A model generated the notes under the pieces. That model was not told the DNA's origin. It searched no databases and saw only the letters and a list, made by a program, of their open reading frames with translations. A stretch of DNA of 64,000 nucleotides, from assembly GCA_012932865.1 (NCBI GenBank), contig SAXG01000017.1, positions 620,001-684,000 of the forward strand, read 5' to 3'. Made by a program: the position numbers and the translations under genes. Below are positions 54,098 to 64,000 of the stretch, in pieces. The number at the start of each line of letters is the position of its first letter. The stretch's first letter is position 1. Source of the DNA: Amylostereum areolatum. Its lineage: Eukaryota > Basidiomycota > Agaricomycetes > Russulales > Stereaceae.

Positions 54098-56075
54098 ATG
54101 TACCCCATAGGCATCCAACCGCTGTTCGAATTCCTTTGGTATCACTGTTCAACTCATGGCGCTCTCCCTCCGGGTTTTGCCGTCGTCGCGTTAATTCTCT
54201 ACTCATACGCCTGGTTCAACAAGGGGGCCCGATCACAAGCAATCGCAACACTACCCGGGTTTTTCGCATTCAATCTCACCACCTTCTTCCACAGACGGTT
54301 CGATTTTCTCAACTCGGGCTTCCATGTGACCGGACGGAACGCATTCCAATTTCGACTTCTTCGTGTGCGTCACTTTTTTTCCCATCATGGGAATACCCTA
54401 TACAAGACTGAAGTACTGACATATTGTACAGAACCACGTTATTGTCGTGTCTGGCGAGCAGGGACGGCGTGACTTCTTCAACGCCAGAAGCCTGGACTTA
54501 CAAGAAGGCTTCAGAGTTCTGTCGGGAGCGGTTTGTGTTCCGTTTCTCATGTCAGCTCGGCCCGTGCCCGCTCACTAGTCTCCTTTATTTCATTTAATTC
54601 CGACAGTTGCCGTTCGTGCAGGGCGTCACGTCTGACCTTCGCCAGCGGCGTATTGCCCAGATTTATAAGCGCCTAGCTCATGTTCAAAGGAACGATCGGT
54701 TAAATGGCCGTGAGTCTCCGTATGCTGGTCGTTCCCACAAGCTCAGTCAGCGTGCTCACGTACCATCGCTATACCTAGTTATTCCTTTGGTGCTGCGAGA
54801 TTGTCATAAGGTCACCGATTCCTGGGGCGCGTCGGGAATACACGACCCGTTCAAGAAAACATATGAGGTTAGCCGGCCCCGAGCACACGCATTCATGATG
54901 ACTCTAACTGTCACACGAAGCTAGTGTTCCAGACGACCGTTCGATGCCTCACAGCCGCCGAGATAGCGGACGACCCTGCGCTAGTCGCTCGCCTTCGAGA
55001 CTTATACGACCAGGTCGACCGTGGCACCACTCCTGCCACGGTGCTTTTCCCTTGGTTCCCAAGCCCGGCCATGCTCAAGAAGCTGCGAGCCACTAAGGAG
55101 ATTTATGACATCGTCGTCGCCGCGGTCAAGGTGCGGCGACAGAGCAAGGCGACCCAGGACGATAGCTTGCAAATGCTTTTAGATGCAGGAGAGGACCCCA
55201 GGATGATTGTCGGGGTACGAACTCAAATATTCTCTCCTACGGCCGTGTTGACCATCTGTCTCACCGGTATAGTTTATCATGGGTCTCCTCATCGCCGGTG
55301 CAAGGTCCACAGGGACAATCGGTGGGTCTTCTCAGTCAGTATCCCCTTAAATGAATACTGATGGGTAGAAAAGCATCGTGGATGATCACGTTTGTAGGGT
55401 GCCATCCGACCTGGCGGGAGGCAGCGCTCAAGGAGATCCAACAGCTTGCCGTTGCACACACTCATGCACAGTCGCCGTGCACTCGTGCACTCAACCATCG
55501 ACACTTGGACGCGCTCCTCGGCGTTCCCCTCTGCGCTTGGGAGAGTGAGACGCCAGTCTTAGATGCGCTCATTCGCGAAACCCTTCGAATAGCGCAACCT
55601 CACGTCGCGATGCGGCGCAATGTCGGTCCCGACAGCGTCTTCATCGATGGAAACGCCGTGCCCTCAGGTGCATTTGTGGTGTACCCATTCAGTGATGTGC
55701 ATCTCAATGAGGAGTTGTACCCCGATCCCTGGAAATTCGACCCAGGAAGGCCCGTCACTAAGGGGGACCTTTCATACATAGGTTGGGGTGGAGGTACGCG
55801 TGCTCGCTGTTCAAGCACGGCATTATCAATGAGCTCACACTTCCTGTTCTGCGGATGTAGGTAGGGTAAATTGCCTAGGGACACGCCTGGCGAAGCTCGA
55901 GATCAAGTTAATCACCGCCGTTCTTCTTCTCGACTTCGAATTCACCACGGTCGATAGCGAGGGACGCATGGCGGACCCGCCCCCGCGTCCCAATTGGAAT
56001 GACATCCTTTCTTGTAGGCCGTCTCACGGGTCACATTCGTTCCAGTATGCCCGTCGGGAGTCTCCAACGGCGTAA
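54098..56075 (+). CDS. Cytochrome P450
   Basis: Microsomal or membrane P450 monooxygenase, substrate unknown. Start ATG 54098 (MYPIGIQPLFEFLWYHCSTH) with an N-terminal hydrophobic segment VVALILYSYAW. Exons give NHVIVVSGEQGRRDFFNARS, VQGVTSDLRQRRIAQIYKRL, FPWFPSPAMLKKLRATKEIY, FIMGLLIAGARSTGTIG (I helix, where A-G-x-x-T-T is expected), DALIRETLRIAQPHVAMRRN (E-x-x-R of the K helix) and PSGAFVVYPFSDVHLNEELY-PDPWKFDP. The heme loop WGGG|RVNCLGTRLAKLEI is split by an intron at about 55795-55862 and has the Cys ligand, but Trp in place of the usual Phe. It ends WNDILSCRPSHGSHSF...ESPTA at TAA 56075. About ten exons; length near 520 residues. The exon between 55200 and 55400 needs transcript support. 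Confidence 0.9.
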
Positions 56076-56927
56076 TGCACTATAGGAGATGGTAGGATCG
56101 TATGCTTCCACTGTATCTCGTCTTGGTCCTGGCTTGTATCGGGTGTATTGTTATTGGATGTGGACTTCGGTCCCTTTTTTTTGTAGCATCCTCTCCTCAC
56201 GTCACCGTCCTGTATCGTACCACAGTCCTTGCAAAGACAACGCTCGGCAATGATTTAGATTTCGTGATAGCACAACGAATAAGTTCGTTATAGGAACGGT
56301 GAGGTGTAGCGCTGGTACTGTTAGTGGAAACTTGGAACAAGGAAAGCCACAAATGGTGCACGGGAGCCCCTCGGTTTTCAGGAGAGTCGGAGATAGCAGA
56401 TAGAAAGTTGCAATGCTGGTCTTTGTTACGAAAAGACACAGTTTAGTTAGCGCAGCGGCGGCTTGCACGGCGCTGTTTTCAGAACAACAGAGGGCGATAA
56501 ATGTGGCTCCCGTGGACCGCCCGCACGGCCAGAATGCAGTAGATCGGTCATGGAGCTCGTTGGCATGGGAGGGGATGCCGCTCGTTACCCATTGAGGATA
56601 GTTGGCGTATTTTAGGCGGTAGCAAGGCAGAACCTGATAAAACAAAACAAAGGCCGCCCGCTCGGGCCTCGCTATCTTCATTATAGGGACGTGTCGTCCG
56701 CGGAGGAGAACAGGGGACAGGATACTACCCTCGTGGATGGTGAATGAATTATGCTCTAGGTGCTCGCCATACGTAGCAGATATTGTAGTTTGCGGCTGCA
56801 TGCACAAGTCCCTGTAGGACGTATTTAGCGCATTTGGTCCAAGTACAAGTGAGAGACACGTACCGTGGTCGAGAACCTGGCATATGTATCCAGAAAGGGC
56901 ACGATCCCCAAATCCTGTCCTTGCGCC
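56076..56927. other. Gap, no supported gene
   Basis: 850 bases between convergent 3' ends. A 201-codon minus-strand frame (56807-56202) has no motif, signal or splice evidence, so I leave it uncalled. Confidence 0.4.
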
Positions 56928-57581
56928 TCATCGTAAGGTAAATCGATCCGTACGATGGACGCCTCGGGCGCGTTGCCGACCCGACAAGCCAGACTCTAGT
57001 CCATCTGCTTCTGCTTCCACTTGTGACCGCCGAATCTCCTTCCACTTGGTGGTCTCCTCTTGACGACGCCGGTGGATCGCTCCTTCTCTGTGCTGACGCT
57101 CACGGACAGCCAGGCGATCGCGCTGTTCTTTTGTGGGTTGCCATTTACTACGAAGAATGCGGCGCACGGCCTCGGGACTGATGTGAAATTTGTCCGCCAG
57201 GACGGGAGTGGAGAAAGTTTGGGGATCGAGGGAGTGAAGGGAACGAAGGCCGTCCATGGCGTCCCGAGAAAGTTTCCGCGGGGGAGCCCAACCCTCGGGA
57301 AAGTTATTCTTCAACGTCGCGCGATGTGCAGCCCAGCTGCCAGGAGTGGGGGGCTTAATCGGCGTAAAATTTGAGGATTGTCGTTCTACAGGACCTTCGT
57401 CCTGTTCCTCCTCGATCGTCTCTGGCGCGCTTGCGGGTGAACGATGTGTCTTTGCATGGCTTCTCCCGACGAATGGTGGATTTGAGTGATACATCAATGC
57501 ATGGGAGGCAACGACAGTGGAAGTAGATTCCCGAGAAGATGAGCGGAAGCCGGAGCGGAGGACGCAGAGGATGAAGGACAT
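56928..57581 (-). CDS. RRG9: Rrg9/neugrin-like mitochondrial protein
   Basis: Intronless, 217 residues. Homologue of fungal Rrg9 (required for respiratory growth) and animal neugrin, which binds the mitochondrial large ribosomal RNA. Start 57581 (MSFILCVLRSGFRSSSREST), an Arg/Ser-rich presequence. The conserved core is GWAPPRKLSRDAMDGLRSLH, DPQTFSTPVLADKFHISPEA-VRRILRSKWQP (residues about 110-155), an HTH-like helix block with the family's pattern F-x-I-S-P-E-A-V-R-R-I-L-x-S-K-W. A basic C-terminus follows (RRRQEETTKWKEIRRSQVEA). It ends at TGA 56928 next to other frames that are open; an intron near the C-terminus cannot be excluded. Confidence 0.88.
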   Translation of the reverse strand: MSFILCVLRSGFRSSSRESTSTVVASHALMYHSNPPFVGRSHAKTHRSPASAPETIEEEQDEGPVERQSSNFTPIKPPTPGSWAAHRATLKNNFPEGWAPPRKLSRDAMDGLRSLHSLDPQTFSTPVLADKFHISPEAVRRILRSKWQPTKEQRDRLAVRERQHREGAIHRRRQEETTKWKEIRRSQVEAEADGLESGLSGRQRARGVHRTDRFTLR

Positions 57582-57829
57582 GGTGGTCGACGTGGACGGA
57601 GCGGCGAAGGACGCGCGCGCCTGCGCGCCGTCGCTGCCGTCGCGCCGCGCGGTCACCGATGGAATCGATTCACGTGACTAGCGAGCGCCGACGACGGTGA
57701 AGCCTTGATCTAATACTGTACTCTGCTTCGCTTTCTCCCTCGTCTTCGTCTTCCTCGCCTTGGTCGTCTGTGTCTTCTCCCGCTGGGCCATTCTCACCCT
57801 TATTATCATCGCTCTCCTGTTTTCCATCC
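57582..57829. promoter_or_regulatory. Divergent promoter, Rrg9 and coactosin
   Basis: 248 bases between the two start codons; C/T-rich on the coactosin side. A 97-codon minus frame here is low-complexity Asp/Glu and not credible. Confidence 0.4.
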
Positions 57830-58518
57830 ATGGCCGACGTTTCTGACCCCAACATCATCGAGGGTAAGTATCCTATTATTTCATCAAACCATCTTCTTCC
57901 AATCCCAAATTGTATCGTTCTCGCAGCGTACCAGGACGTTCGCTCTGATAAGTCTGAGACCAACTGGGTTCTTCTCGACTATGAGGTCTGTGCCCGCGTT
58001 CCGCCACCTCACCACCACTCCTCCTCATCTCGTCTTGCCGTCGTTGCTACGCATCACCACATCAGACCGACCGTTCTGATAAGCTGGTCGTCACTCGGAC
58101 GGGCACTGGTGGCCTGACTGAGCTCAAGGACGTCCTCGATCCCAGCAAGGCTTCTTATGCCTACGTTCGTGTCGCGTATTCGAACGATAAGGAGTCAGTA
58201 CGGGAGAAGTTCATATTCGTCACCTGGATTGGTCCGGGTTGCAAGGTCATGAGGAAAGCCAAGGTGCGCTTCCCTGCTGTCTTGACCCCTTCTCCCTCAT
58301 TCATGTCACTGTACCCATTTCAGATCTCTGTGCACGCGGCAGACGTCAAGTCCGTCCTCCGGGTATACTCGGTCGAGGTTCCAGCACAGAGCATAGACGA
58401 CTTAAAGGAAGAGCCGATCGTCGTCCGACTTCGCAAGGTCTGTCATCACGACGACTATCTACTCACGCTGCTGATAATCTTCATGTAGGCTGGCGGCGCG
58501 AGCTACGACGGCGTATGA
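57830..58518 (+). CDS. Coactosin-like actin-binding protein (ADF-H domain)
   Basis: Binds F-actin through one ADF/cofilin-homology domain; cytosolic. Start ATG 57830 (MADVSDPNIIE), intron with donor gtaagt, AYQDVRSDKSETNWVLLDYE, intron, TDRSDKLVVTRTGTGGLTEL, KDVLDPSKASYAYVRVAYSN, DKESVREKFIFVTWIGPGCK-VMRKAK, intron, ISVHAADVKSVLRVYSVEVP, EEPIVVRLRK, intron, and AGGASYDGV to TGA. The FVTWIGP motif and the AGGA-Y end are typical of coactosin. Five exons; about 140 residues, normal length. The start codon is the first ATG and agrees with the N-terminus of homologues. Confidence 0.93.
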
Positions 58519-59586
58519 CATGGATTTACGCGGATCTCCACTCGTTCGTTCATCCGGTTTCCCAGTCGTCGCATGATACTCGCATCGCCACACACCGATA
58601 CATATCCCTTCCGCACACAATCCTCGCGATCTTAAGACCATCTCCGCAGGCATACGGATTTCGTGTACTCAGCAGCACCAATAAAATGTTCTTCTCGGCC
58701 AGCTTTTCCAGACTCGCCCTTCAAACGCATGCACTCCAGAATCCAGATCGTCTAAAGGCGTTACTCCAAAGACTTCCAAGGTAAAAATCGGACGCCACTC
58801 ATGCGCTCACCTTGTACACGACCCAGCCTACACGCACATAATCCTAAATGACTTCAGCTGCTGTACGACTGGTATCAATCCGCGTAACTGACCTTTTCCC
58901 GTGCTGTAGCTTCGAGCTTCCCAGCACCCCCACCAAGTACAAGTCGAAAAGCTGCACGCGGTTGACCTATCGCATCACTTGTATATTCAAGAAGACGAGA
59001 GTGCCGTGCATATAGTACAGGTTGGTTGAGATAGTACATCGCCATACCGATAAACTCCTTGCCCTCGAAGGCGTGCGAGCTACTGCCATCAGCGCATAGA
59101 CGTAGAGTGGCGAGACCTCGAACAGATTCTCCAGACGCAACCAGTGCGGGCCTACGAACGAGTTCGGGTGTGGACTTCAAGTCGACGGGATCAAGGCCAA
59201 ACACGAGAAGGTTCCCTAGGATAGGCTGATGACGGCTTCGCGCTTCACGGGATCCGGGTTTCGACACACACGTACGCACCATGTCTTCGGGTTGCGCAGC
59301 CAAAGTAAGACATGGTTATATGGTGGGTAAGAAACAGAAGGTGTTTTGCTTGGGCCGCCACCTATGACACAGGTTGCTATGGCTGTGCTGACATGGTCTC
59401 CGACTTGAGTCGTGAATGAGGACCGCCGAAGGGCGCTGAAGCACCAGTACCGGTACGGGTTGTCTTCGACTCGAGATTCGCCGGTCCAATGCATGGGTGA
59501 AATTTGATATCGCCGATATTGAGCTGCAACGTTTCATTCCGGTTCCACACACCAAATACAAGCTCAATACCATATGCGGAGCTGGA
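58519..59586. other. Gap with one weak minus-strand frame
   Basis: 1.07 kb. On the minus strand, IELVFGVWNRNETLQLNIGD followed by NPYRYWCFSALRRSSFTTQV (59580-59400) looks protein-like and may be part of an unresolved gene, but I found no start and no consistent exon chain. Confidence 0.3.
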
Positions 59587-60440
59587 TTAGAATTCCCCGG
59601 GCGCAAATTTCTTCAAGTTTTCGATGCCGTCTTCTTCTAAACGCATCCCTACCCATTCATCCATAGATTTAGCATCTAAAGTCTTCTTGTAAAAGTCGAT
59701 TGAGGGAGTATTCCACTGTAAAATTTAAGTACGATACAAACCACCGATTCAAAACGGCTGGTCACCTTGAGGACTACCCAGTCCATACGAGCGCACCCCT
59801 ATAGAAATGCATTCACTGCTCTCGTCATCGAAACTAAAAACGGAGAATATATGTTACCTTTTCCTGCGCGACCTTCCCGAGCTCTGAGAACAGAGCCTTC
59901 CCGATACCAAGGTTCCGATAATCCGGATCGACGAACAAGTCTTCCAACTAAAGCAGATGGGTTGGTGATAAAGGATATCTGTACAACGCCGTTGTACATA
60001 CGTAGAGTCCTGGCCGGCCAGTCCAGGTCGAGAAGTTGAAGAAATAAAGCGCGAGGCCAACGGGCTTTCTGGGGGCAGATTCCGAGCCTTCAAATGCGAG
60101 AAGCGCGCTGGCGAAGTTCTTTTCAAAAAGGTTTTCTCGAAGCTGTTGGTGAAAACATCAGCGGCCTTCGTGTTAAGCTGCAGGAGATCATTTTACGAGC
60201 TCGGGGGTCGCTTTGGCAGACTCGGGCGCCTTTTCATAGACAGCCTGTGAAGTACGATTTGATTGGATATGATGGCGTGTATCGAAAGAAGCGATAATCA
60301 CAGACCAGGCCGTAGATCAACTGCCGGATAGTTTCCTGCAGTGGTTACGTTTTCAGTGGGGATGAATGTCTCAATGGCCAAGAAAGAGATCGTACGACAT
60401 CGTGTGGTTGTGCAGGTCTGATGAAGAAACTCGAGGACAT
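59587..60440 (-). CDS. GNAT acetyltransferase, spermidine/spermine (diamine) type
   Basis: GNAT-fold enzyme like diamine N-acetyltransferases, which acetylate polyamines with acetyl-CoA; substrate inferred. Start 60440 (MSSSFFIRPAQPHDV), then ETIRQLIYGLAVYEKAPESA-KATPELLRENLFEKNFASAL-LAFEG. These keep the family's V-R-x-A-x-x-x-D and Y-E-K-x-P blocks. They are followed by KPVGLALYFFNFSTWTGRPG, LYLEDLFVDPDYRNLGIGKA-LFSELGKVAQEK (the R/Q-x-x-G-x-G/A acetyl-CoA loop; R-N-L-G-I-G-K here), GCARMDWVVLK, WNTPSIDFYKKTLDAKSMDE and the end NLKKFAPGEF at TAA 59587. Seven exons in consistent phase, introns 45-65 nt. It is about 170 residues, matching human SAT1. Confidence 0.9.
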
Positions 60441-61428
60441 GTTTGGCCAGGTGGTTGAGAGCAAGTAACGTTCGGCGGGGTTCAACGGCGAGAGCCGGGT
60501 TCATAAAATCTAAAGATGACTCGTCCGGCGGCCCGCCCAGCGCTCCGCGATGGGATGAAGTCATGCAGCAATCTATGTGGTTTCGCAACGTCGCAAGCCT
60601 GTTTAAGTATGTAAGTGCTGTAGAGCGAACGGAGTTATAGACCGCCTGGTGGTTATCATAGCACATGTAGATGCTGATGGAGAACCTGGAATTTCAGTGT
60701 TGTGGCGGCGATTGGCCCATCGACCCCAGAGCGAGCGACCAAGAAGCACCCCTCCGTAGTCGAGATAAGTACTCAGTACTGTGGTGAGATACCAGATACG
60801 TGAAAAGTGTGATATATCATCTTGTAAAACATTCTCGAGCCCCATTGTACTCCTGTTTCCTGCGAAATCCGAATGCAGTTCATCGTTCGTGGACGGATTG
60901 AAGTTCGGGTGCTATGTTCTGATCCACGGGCAAAGCGACGCAATGATACAATTACGGACATGAGAATTCAGACGGGTAGCTCACCTTGAGAGGTGCTCGA
61001 GTAGTGAGTGCATAGTATGAAAGAACGAGCGTTGGGAGCTTGGGGTGGCTCGTGGCCTCCGGATCCCCCAAGTGCTCGTCGCCCTCGTGTGCATCGTTTG
61101 AGCAGAATCGACGACGTTGAATACCGCTTTTTCTGTGTGTGAGCTATGAGTTACAGGATTGTGGGTTCGAAGAAGAAGCATTGTGACACGCCGACTAGTC
61201 TCCAGTAGTAGAGTAGATAGGCGTCAACCCTCTTACCTCGGGATCCTTTATAACGCCGACAGGATCTTGGACTTGTCCACGGCGCAGAAAAGAGGAAAAA
61301 ACGCGTCTCGGGGAAAACATGTGATCGCACGAGGATGGCGATGTTTACGCGTATTTGGATAACCTACCTTTCCGTTCCACCACCAATCTGCATCGTTAGC
61401 GGTCTCTGATCCACGTCCCTCTCATCAC
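60441..61428. other. Gap, divergent promoter region of the acetyltransferase and NAC beta
   Basis: About 990 bases with no coding chain. Frames of 60-80 codons on both strands conflict. It is large for this region and may hide a non-coding RNA, but no signal supports one. Confidence 0.4.
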
Positions 61429-62128
61429 ATGGATCAAGCAAAATTGGCCAAGTTGCAGGCACAAGTCGCCGCCAACAGGATCGGTAAGTTTTCCCCCAAG
61501 AAATCGCTCATCACTGCTCGGAGCGGCGGACTTACACTTTCCGCGTCTGGGCTTCGTATATAGGCGGCAAGGGTACGATGCGCCGAAAGGTTGTGCGCAA
61601 GACCAAAGCGTCCGGTGCTCAGGATGACAAGAAGCTACAGGCTGCACTGAAGAAGCTGAACGTGCAGCCAATCGCTGGTGTGGAGGAGGTGAACATGTTC
61701 AGAGAGGATGGAAATGTCTTGCATTTCTCAGCACCAAAAGGTGTGTGTGCTGTTGTTGTCTGCTCACTTGGGGGGAACTTTTTACGCAACCCGCGTGCCA
61801 TTATGCTACGTCGATGTCATTGCCTGGTCTGGACGAGCTAATCGTTCCGTTTACAGTTCATGCCTCCGTCTCCGCCAATACCTTTGCCATCTATGGCACT
61901 GGCCAGGTTAAGGAGCTCACGGAACTCGTTCCCGGCATCCTCAATCAGCTTGGCCCCGACTCCCTTGCGTCGCTGCGTAAGCTCGCCGAGTCCTACCAGG
62001 CAATTCAACAAGGCCAGCAGCGGCCCGATGGTGCGGACGATGACGACGACGACGACGTTCCCGATCTCGTGGAGAGCTTCGATGTGGAGGAACAGCAGAA
62101 GGACAGCAAGCTCGAAGAGCTCAACTAA
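61429..62128 (+). CDS. EGD1: Nascent polypeptide-associated complex subunit beta
   Basis: Beta subunit of NAC (yeast Egd1, BTF3), which sits at the ribosome exit tunnel. Start ATG 61429 ([19 protein letters not shown]), intron with donor gtaagt, [20 protein letters not shown] (ribosome-binding basic motif R-R-K-V/K-x-x), [39 protein letters not shown] (NAC domain), intron, [40 protein letters not shown], and a tail with seven consecutive Asp (coded by gac repeats at about 62041-62055) before [16 protein letters not shown]. Three exons; about 170 residues. No domain is missing. Confidence 0.97.
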
Positions 62129-62531
62129 AACGCGGGGACGAGATGTATGGGTCATGACGGTTCTGGACTGATTTATTCTTCTGTACTTCATGCTGCTTGT
62201 GCCATGTCATCATACTCCACCACACCTACATCCTGTCCGCTCGCCACTGTCATACATTGTGTACTCGCATCGCGTCTGTATCTGTTATTTTCCTGTTTTC
62301 TGCTTAGCCCCTGGTTGCTCTGGACGCGTGGACGCGTATGGCGCCGACAATGCGGCTCGCATTAGGTAAACATGTGACTGTACAGTAACCCCTCAAACTG
62401 GCGGCGCGTTGTAATTGGTCAGAGCACACTGCTACATTCGTGGAGGCTGGCGGTTACGACGTCTACGAAGCTCAGTCATACTTGAGCCTGTAGTAAGTAC
62501 AATAAAATGAAGTCTCTGCCTAGTCTAAGCC
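62129..62531. other. Convergent 3' region, NAC beta and PIG-S
   Basis: 400 bases between the two stops. No coding signal. Confidence 0.45.
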
Positions 62532-64000
62532 TTAGGTCTTCCTAGAGGCCTTACGCGCCTTCATCCATGCGGACCCCTCGCGGATTGCCGTCGCCATGAG
62601 CGGTACCAGCATCGGTGCGAACAAAGGAGTGTAGACCGCGTACGTGTGCTCGGCTGGGAAGTAGAGAAGAGCGAGCATGCCGGGATTAAAGAAAGCGCGG
62701 GATGAATGCGTAAGAGCTTTGGCAGAATACTGCAGTGCCAGTATGGGTGATACTGCGGCGATAGAATACACCTACGTACGTTCTCGCAGTGAGACTATGC
62801 ATGAGGATGACTCTGGAGAGCACTCGCCTTCTCGAGTGCTGACAGAGAATCTTGAATATCACCTCTCACGTCTTGTCCAACAGGCATGTTGGGTATCTGA
62901 TCTACCAATTTAGCGATGCTCTTCAGAGTTTCCTGGCTGCCCGCCAAATTTTCCATTGCTCGCTGACGGTAAAGAGTGTCGAGTTGCCAGTCGGTGAGGG
63001 GCGATGATAAATCAGAGAGCGGCAGGCCCGGAGGAAGCTCAGACACTCCGAGTAACGTCAAAAGTTGTTTCCGGAAGGCTATGAAAGAAGCATCCAGATC
63101 ATCGGCAGTGAAAGATTGAATGTCAGGGGAATCAAGAGGTAGATTCAGGATGACAATGCCGCCCCATTGAGGAAGAACGAAGGCATTGGACGTAGAAATC
63201 CCGACTGTTATGAGCCAAGTCAGAGTCAAAGTAACCGGATTGAAGCAGACCATTACCGTCGGGGTGAAGGATGCGCATGGGTGTATGGCGGACGGAGGGT
63301 ATGAACAAAAGGAAATGGAGGACAGGGTCGTTAGACACGCTAGACGCTGGGAATAAACATATGAGCAAACCAAAATCGGGTCGCCGAACAAAGGTTAACA
63401 CACCAAGGCTCCACTCTGCAGAGTTGACAAACACTTTGAGGTCGTCTTCCACCAGTCCATGCGCAGTGCCCTCTCCGTCGGAAACGAGAACTGGATCGAA
63501 AGCCAGCGGCGAATGAAAATGAACCTGGCTTTCGATCGTGAAGTTGTGGAGCTGGGACATGCGACGCAGGACAGGTGACATATGACCTGGTTTACAATGT
63601 CAGTAAAGTTAAAACATGACCGAATATCAACGCGCACGAGAGATCGCCCTCTGAATGTCCCAACCTGCAATAGCCTTGCCAGATGCGGCGTCTTCGTTCA
63701 ACAGAGTGAACGACAAACGATATCGAGGTGCATACTTCGCAACCAAATGCTCGCAATGCCCAGAAGCACCGCCGTGAAGTTCGCAGGGATGAATATGGAG
63801 AAAGAAGCTGAGACACGATGCCTGGAGCAGAGCCCGCTGTTCAACGCAAGGCGGATTGGGTAAACGTTTCCAGCGACAATAGGGTGTTACGCACCGAGGG
63901 AAGAAGGAACAGAGAGTCTTCTAGATTCGACAATGGGGAAATCAGCGTCAGTTACTATATCAATCGTATAGTCTTCTTCGCCGCCTGGATGTTTCTACAG
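62532..64000 (-). CDS. GPI17: GPI transamidase component PIG-S (Gpi17), C-terminal part
   Basis: Subunit of the ER GPI transamidase; the gene runs off the right edge, so the N-terminus and first helix are missing. Exons read (from the edge) HPGGEEDYTIDIVTDADFPI, FTLLNEDAASGKAIAGWDIQ (63730-63660), LRRMSQLHNFTIESQVHFHS-PLAFDPVLVSDGEGTAHGLV, FVNSAEWSL, VLPQWGGIVILNLPLDSPDI, FIAFRKQLLTLLGVSELPPG, YRQRAMENLAGSQETLKSIA, VSPILALQYSAKALTHSSRA, FFNPGMLALLYFPAEHTYAV-YTPLFAPMLVPLMATAIREG (C-terminal transmembrane region) and KASRKT. The block S-R-A-F-F-N-P-G-M-L-A-L-L-Y-F-P is the PIG-S signature. Its stop lies 400 bases from NAC beta. Confidence 0.93.

Noticed and set aside
56202..56807. 201-codon minus-strand open frame
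   Set aside because: No motif, signal peptide or splice structure; long chance frames are expected in 64 kb.
62041..62056. Second GAC repeat as a non-coding element
   Set aside because: In frame with NAC beta, it codes an Asp run within a normal acidic tail.
1..64000. Bacterial-type features (operons, Shine-Dalgarno sites, riboswitches, CRISPR)
   Set aside because: None found; introns in nearly all genes show nuclear fungal DNA.

Overview
This 64 kb window is nuclear DNA of a filamentous basidiomycete fungus (Agaricomycetes-like). The evidence is short GT-AG introns of about 45-100 nt that cut almost every gene into many small exons, tight gene spacing on both strands, typical fungal housekeeping genes (coatomer alpha, NAC beta, a GID/CTLH subunit, PIG-S, Afi1), and a membrane-protein family of the kind found in Agaricomycetes. 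There are no operons and no bacterial signals. Gene models were built by hand from frames, splice sites and family resemblance; first exons and exon phases are the least certain parts.

Layout. 1-0.8 kb: 3' end of a family X DNA polymerase. 1.3-2.1 kb: an Arg/Pro-rich orphan (-). 2.8-3.3 kb: a possible OTT_1508-type deaminase fragment. 3.78-4.29 kb: a tiny, intact LTR element (209 bp LTRs, 85 bp interior, 5 bp target duplication) with a tRNA-like gene inside each LTR; this is the most unusual object here. 4.7-6.8 kb: mitochondrial glutaryl-CoA dehydrogenase (-) with an 8 nt microexon. 7.6-13.3 kb: two tandem MFS transporters of the allantoate/nicotinate permease type (+). 13.4-14.65 kb: N-acetylglucosamine kinase (-). 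15.8-18.0 kb: two poorly resolved Ser/Pro-rich genes (-). 19.2-19.6 kb: a small acidic protein (-). 20.1-22.1 kb: an HPEG-motif membrane protein (+). 23.2-24.1 kb: a secreted protein (+). 24.5-25.7 kb: aldo/keto reductase (-). 26.4-28.9 kb: an acidic nuclear-type orphan (+). 29.3-30.5 kb: alpha/beta hydrolase (+). 30.7-33.6 kb: Afi1-type polarity protein (-). 34.1-34.7 kb: small orphan (-). 35.2-38.1 kb: Pro-rich three-LIM protein (+). 38.7-40.7 kb: XPG/FEN-like nuclease (-). 41.1-45.5 kb: coatomer alpha (+). 45.6-46.5 kb: methyltransferase (-). 47.1-48.1 kb: orphan (-). 49.7-51.3 kb: Fyv10/MAEA (-). 51.5-53.0 kb: PAQR/hemolysin III membrane protein (+). 54.1-56.1 kb: cytochrome P450 (+). 56.9-57.6 kb: Rrg9/neugrin-like (-). 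57.8-58.5 kb: coactosin-like (+). 59.6-60.4 kb: polyamine-type GNAT acetyltransferase (-). 61.4-62.1 kb: NAC beta (+). 62.5 kb to the end: PIG-S (-), 5' part missing.

Most neighbours are divergent pairs sharing 0.25-0.5 kb promoters (Fyv10/PAQR, Rrg9/coactosin, nuclease/coatomer alpha) or convergent pairs with 0.1-0.5 kb between stops. No metabolic gene cluster is evident: the two MFS genes are a tandem duplication, and the other genes have unrelated housekeeping or orphan roles. The miniature LTR element, with identical LTRs and a perfect target duplication, is a recent insertion in a gene-poor stretch.
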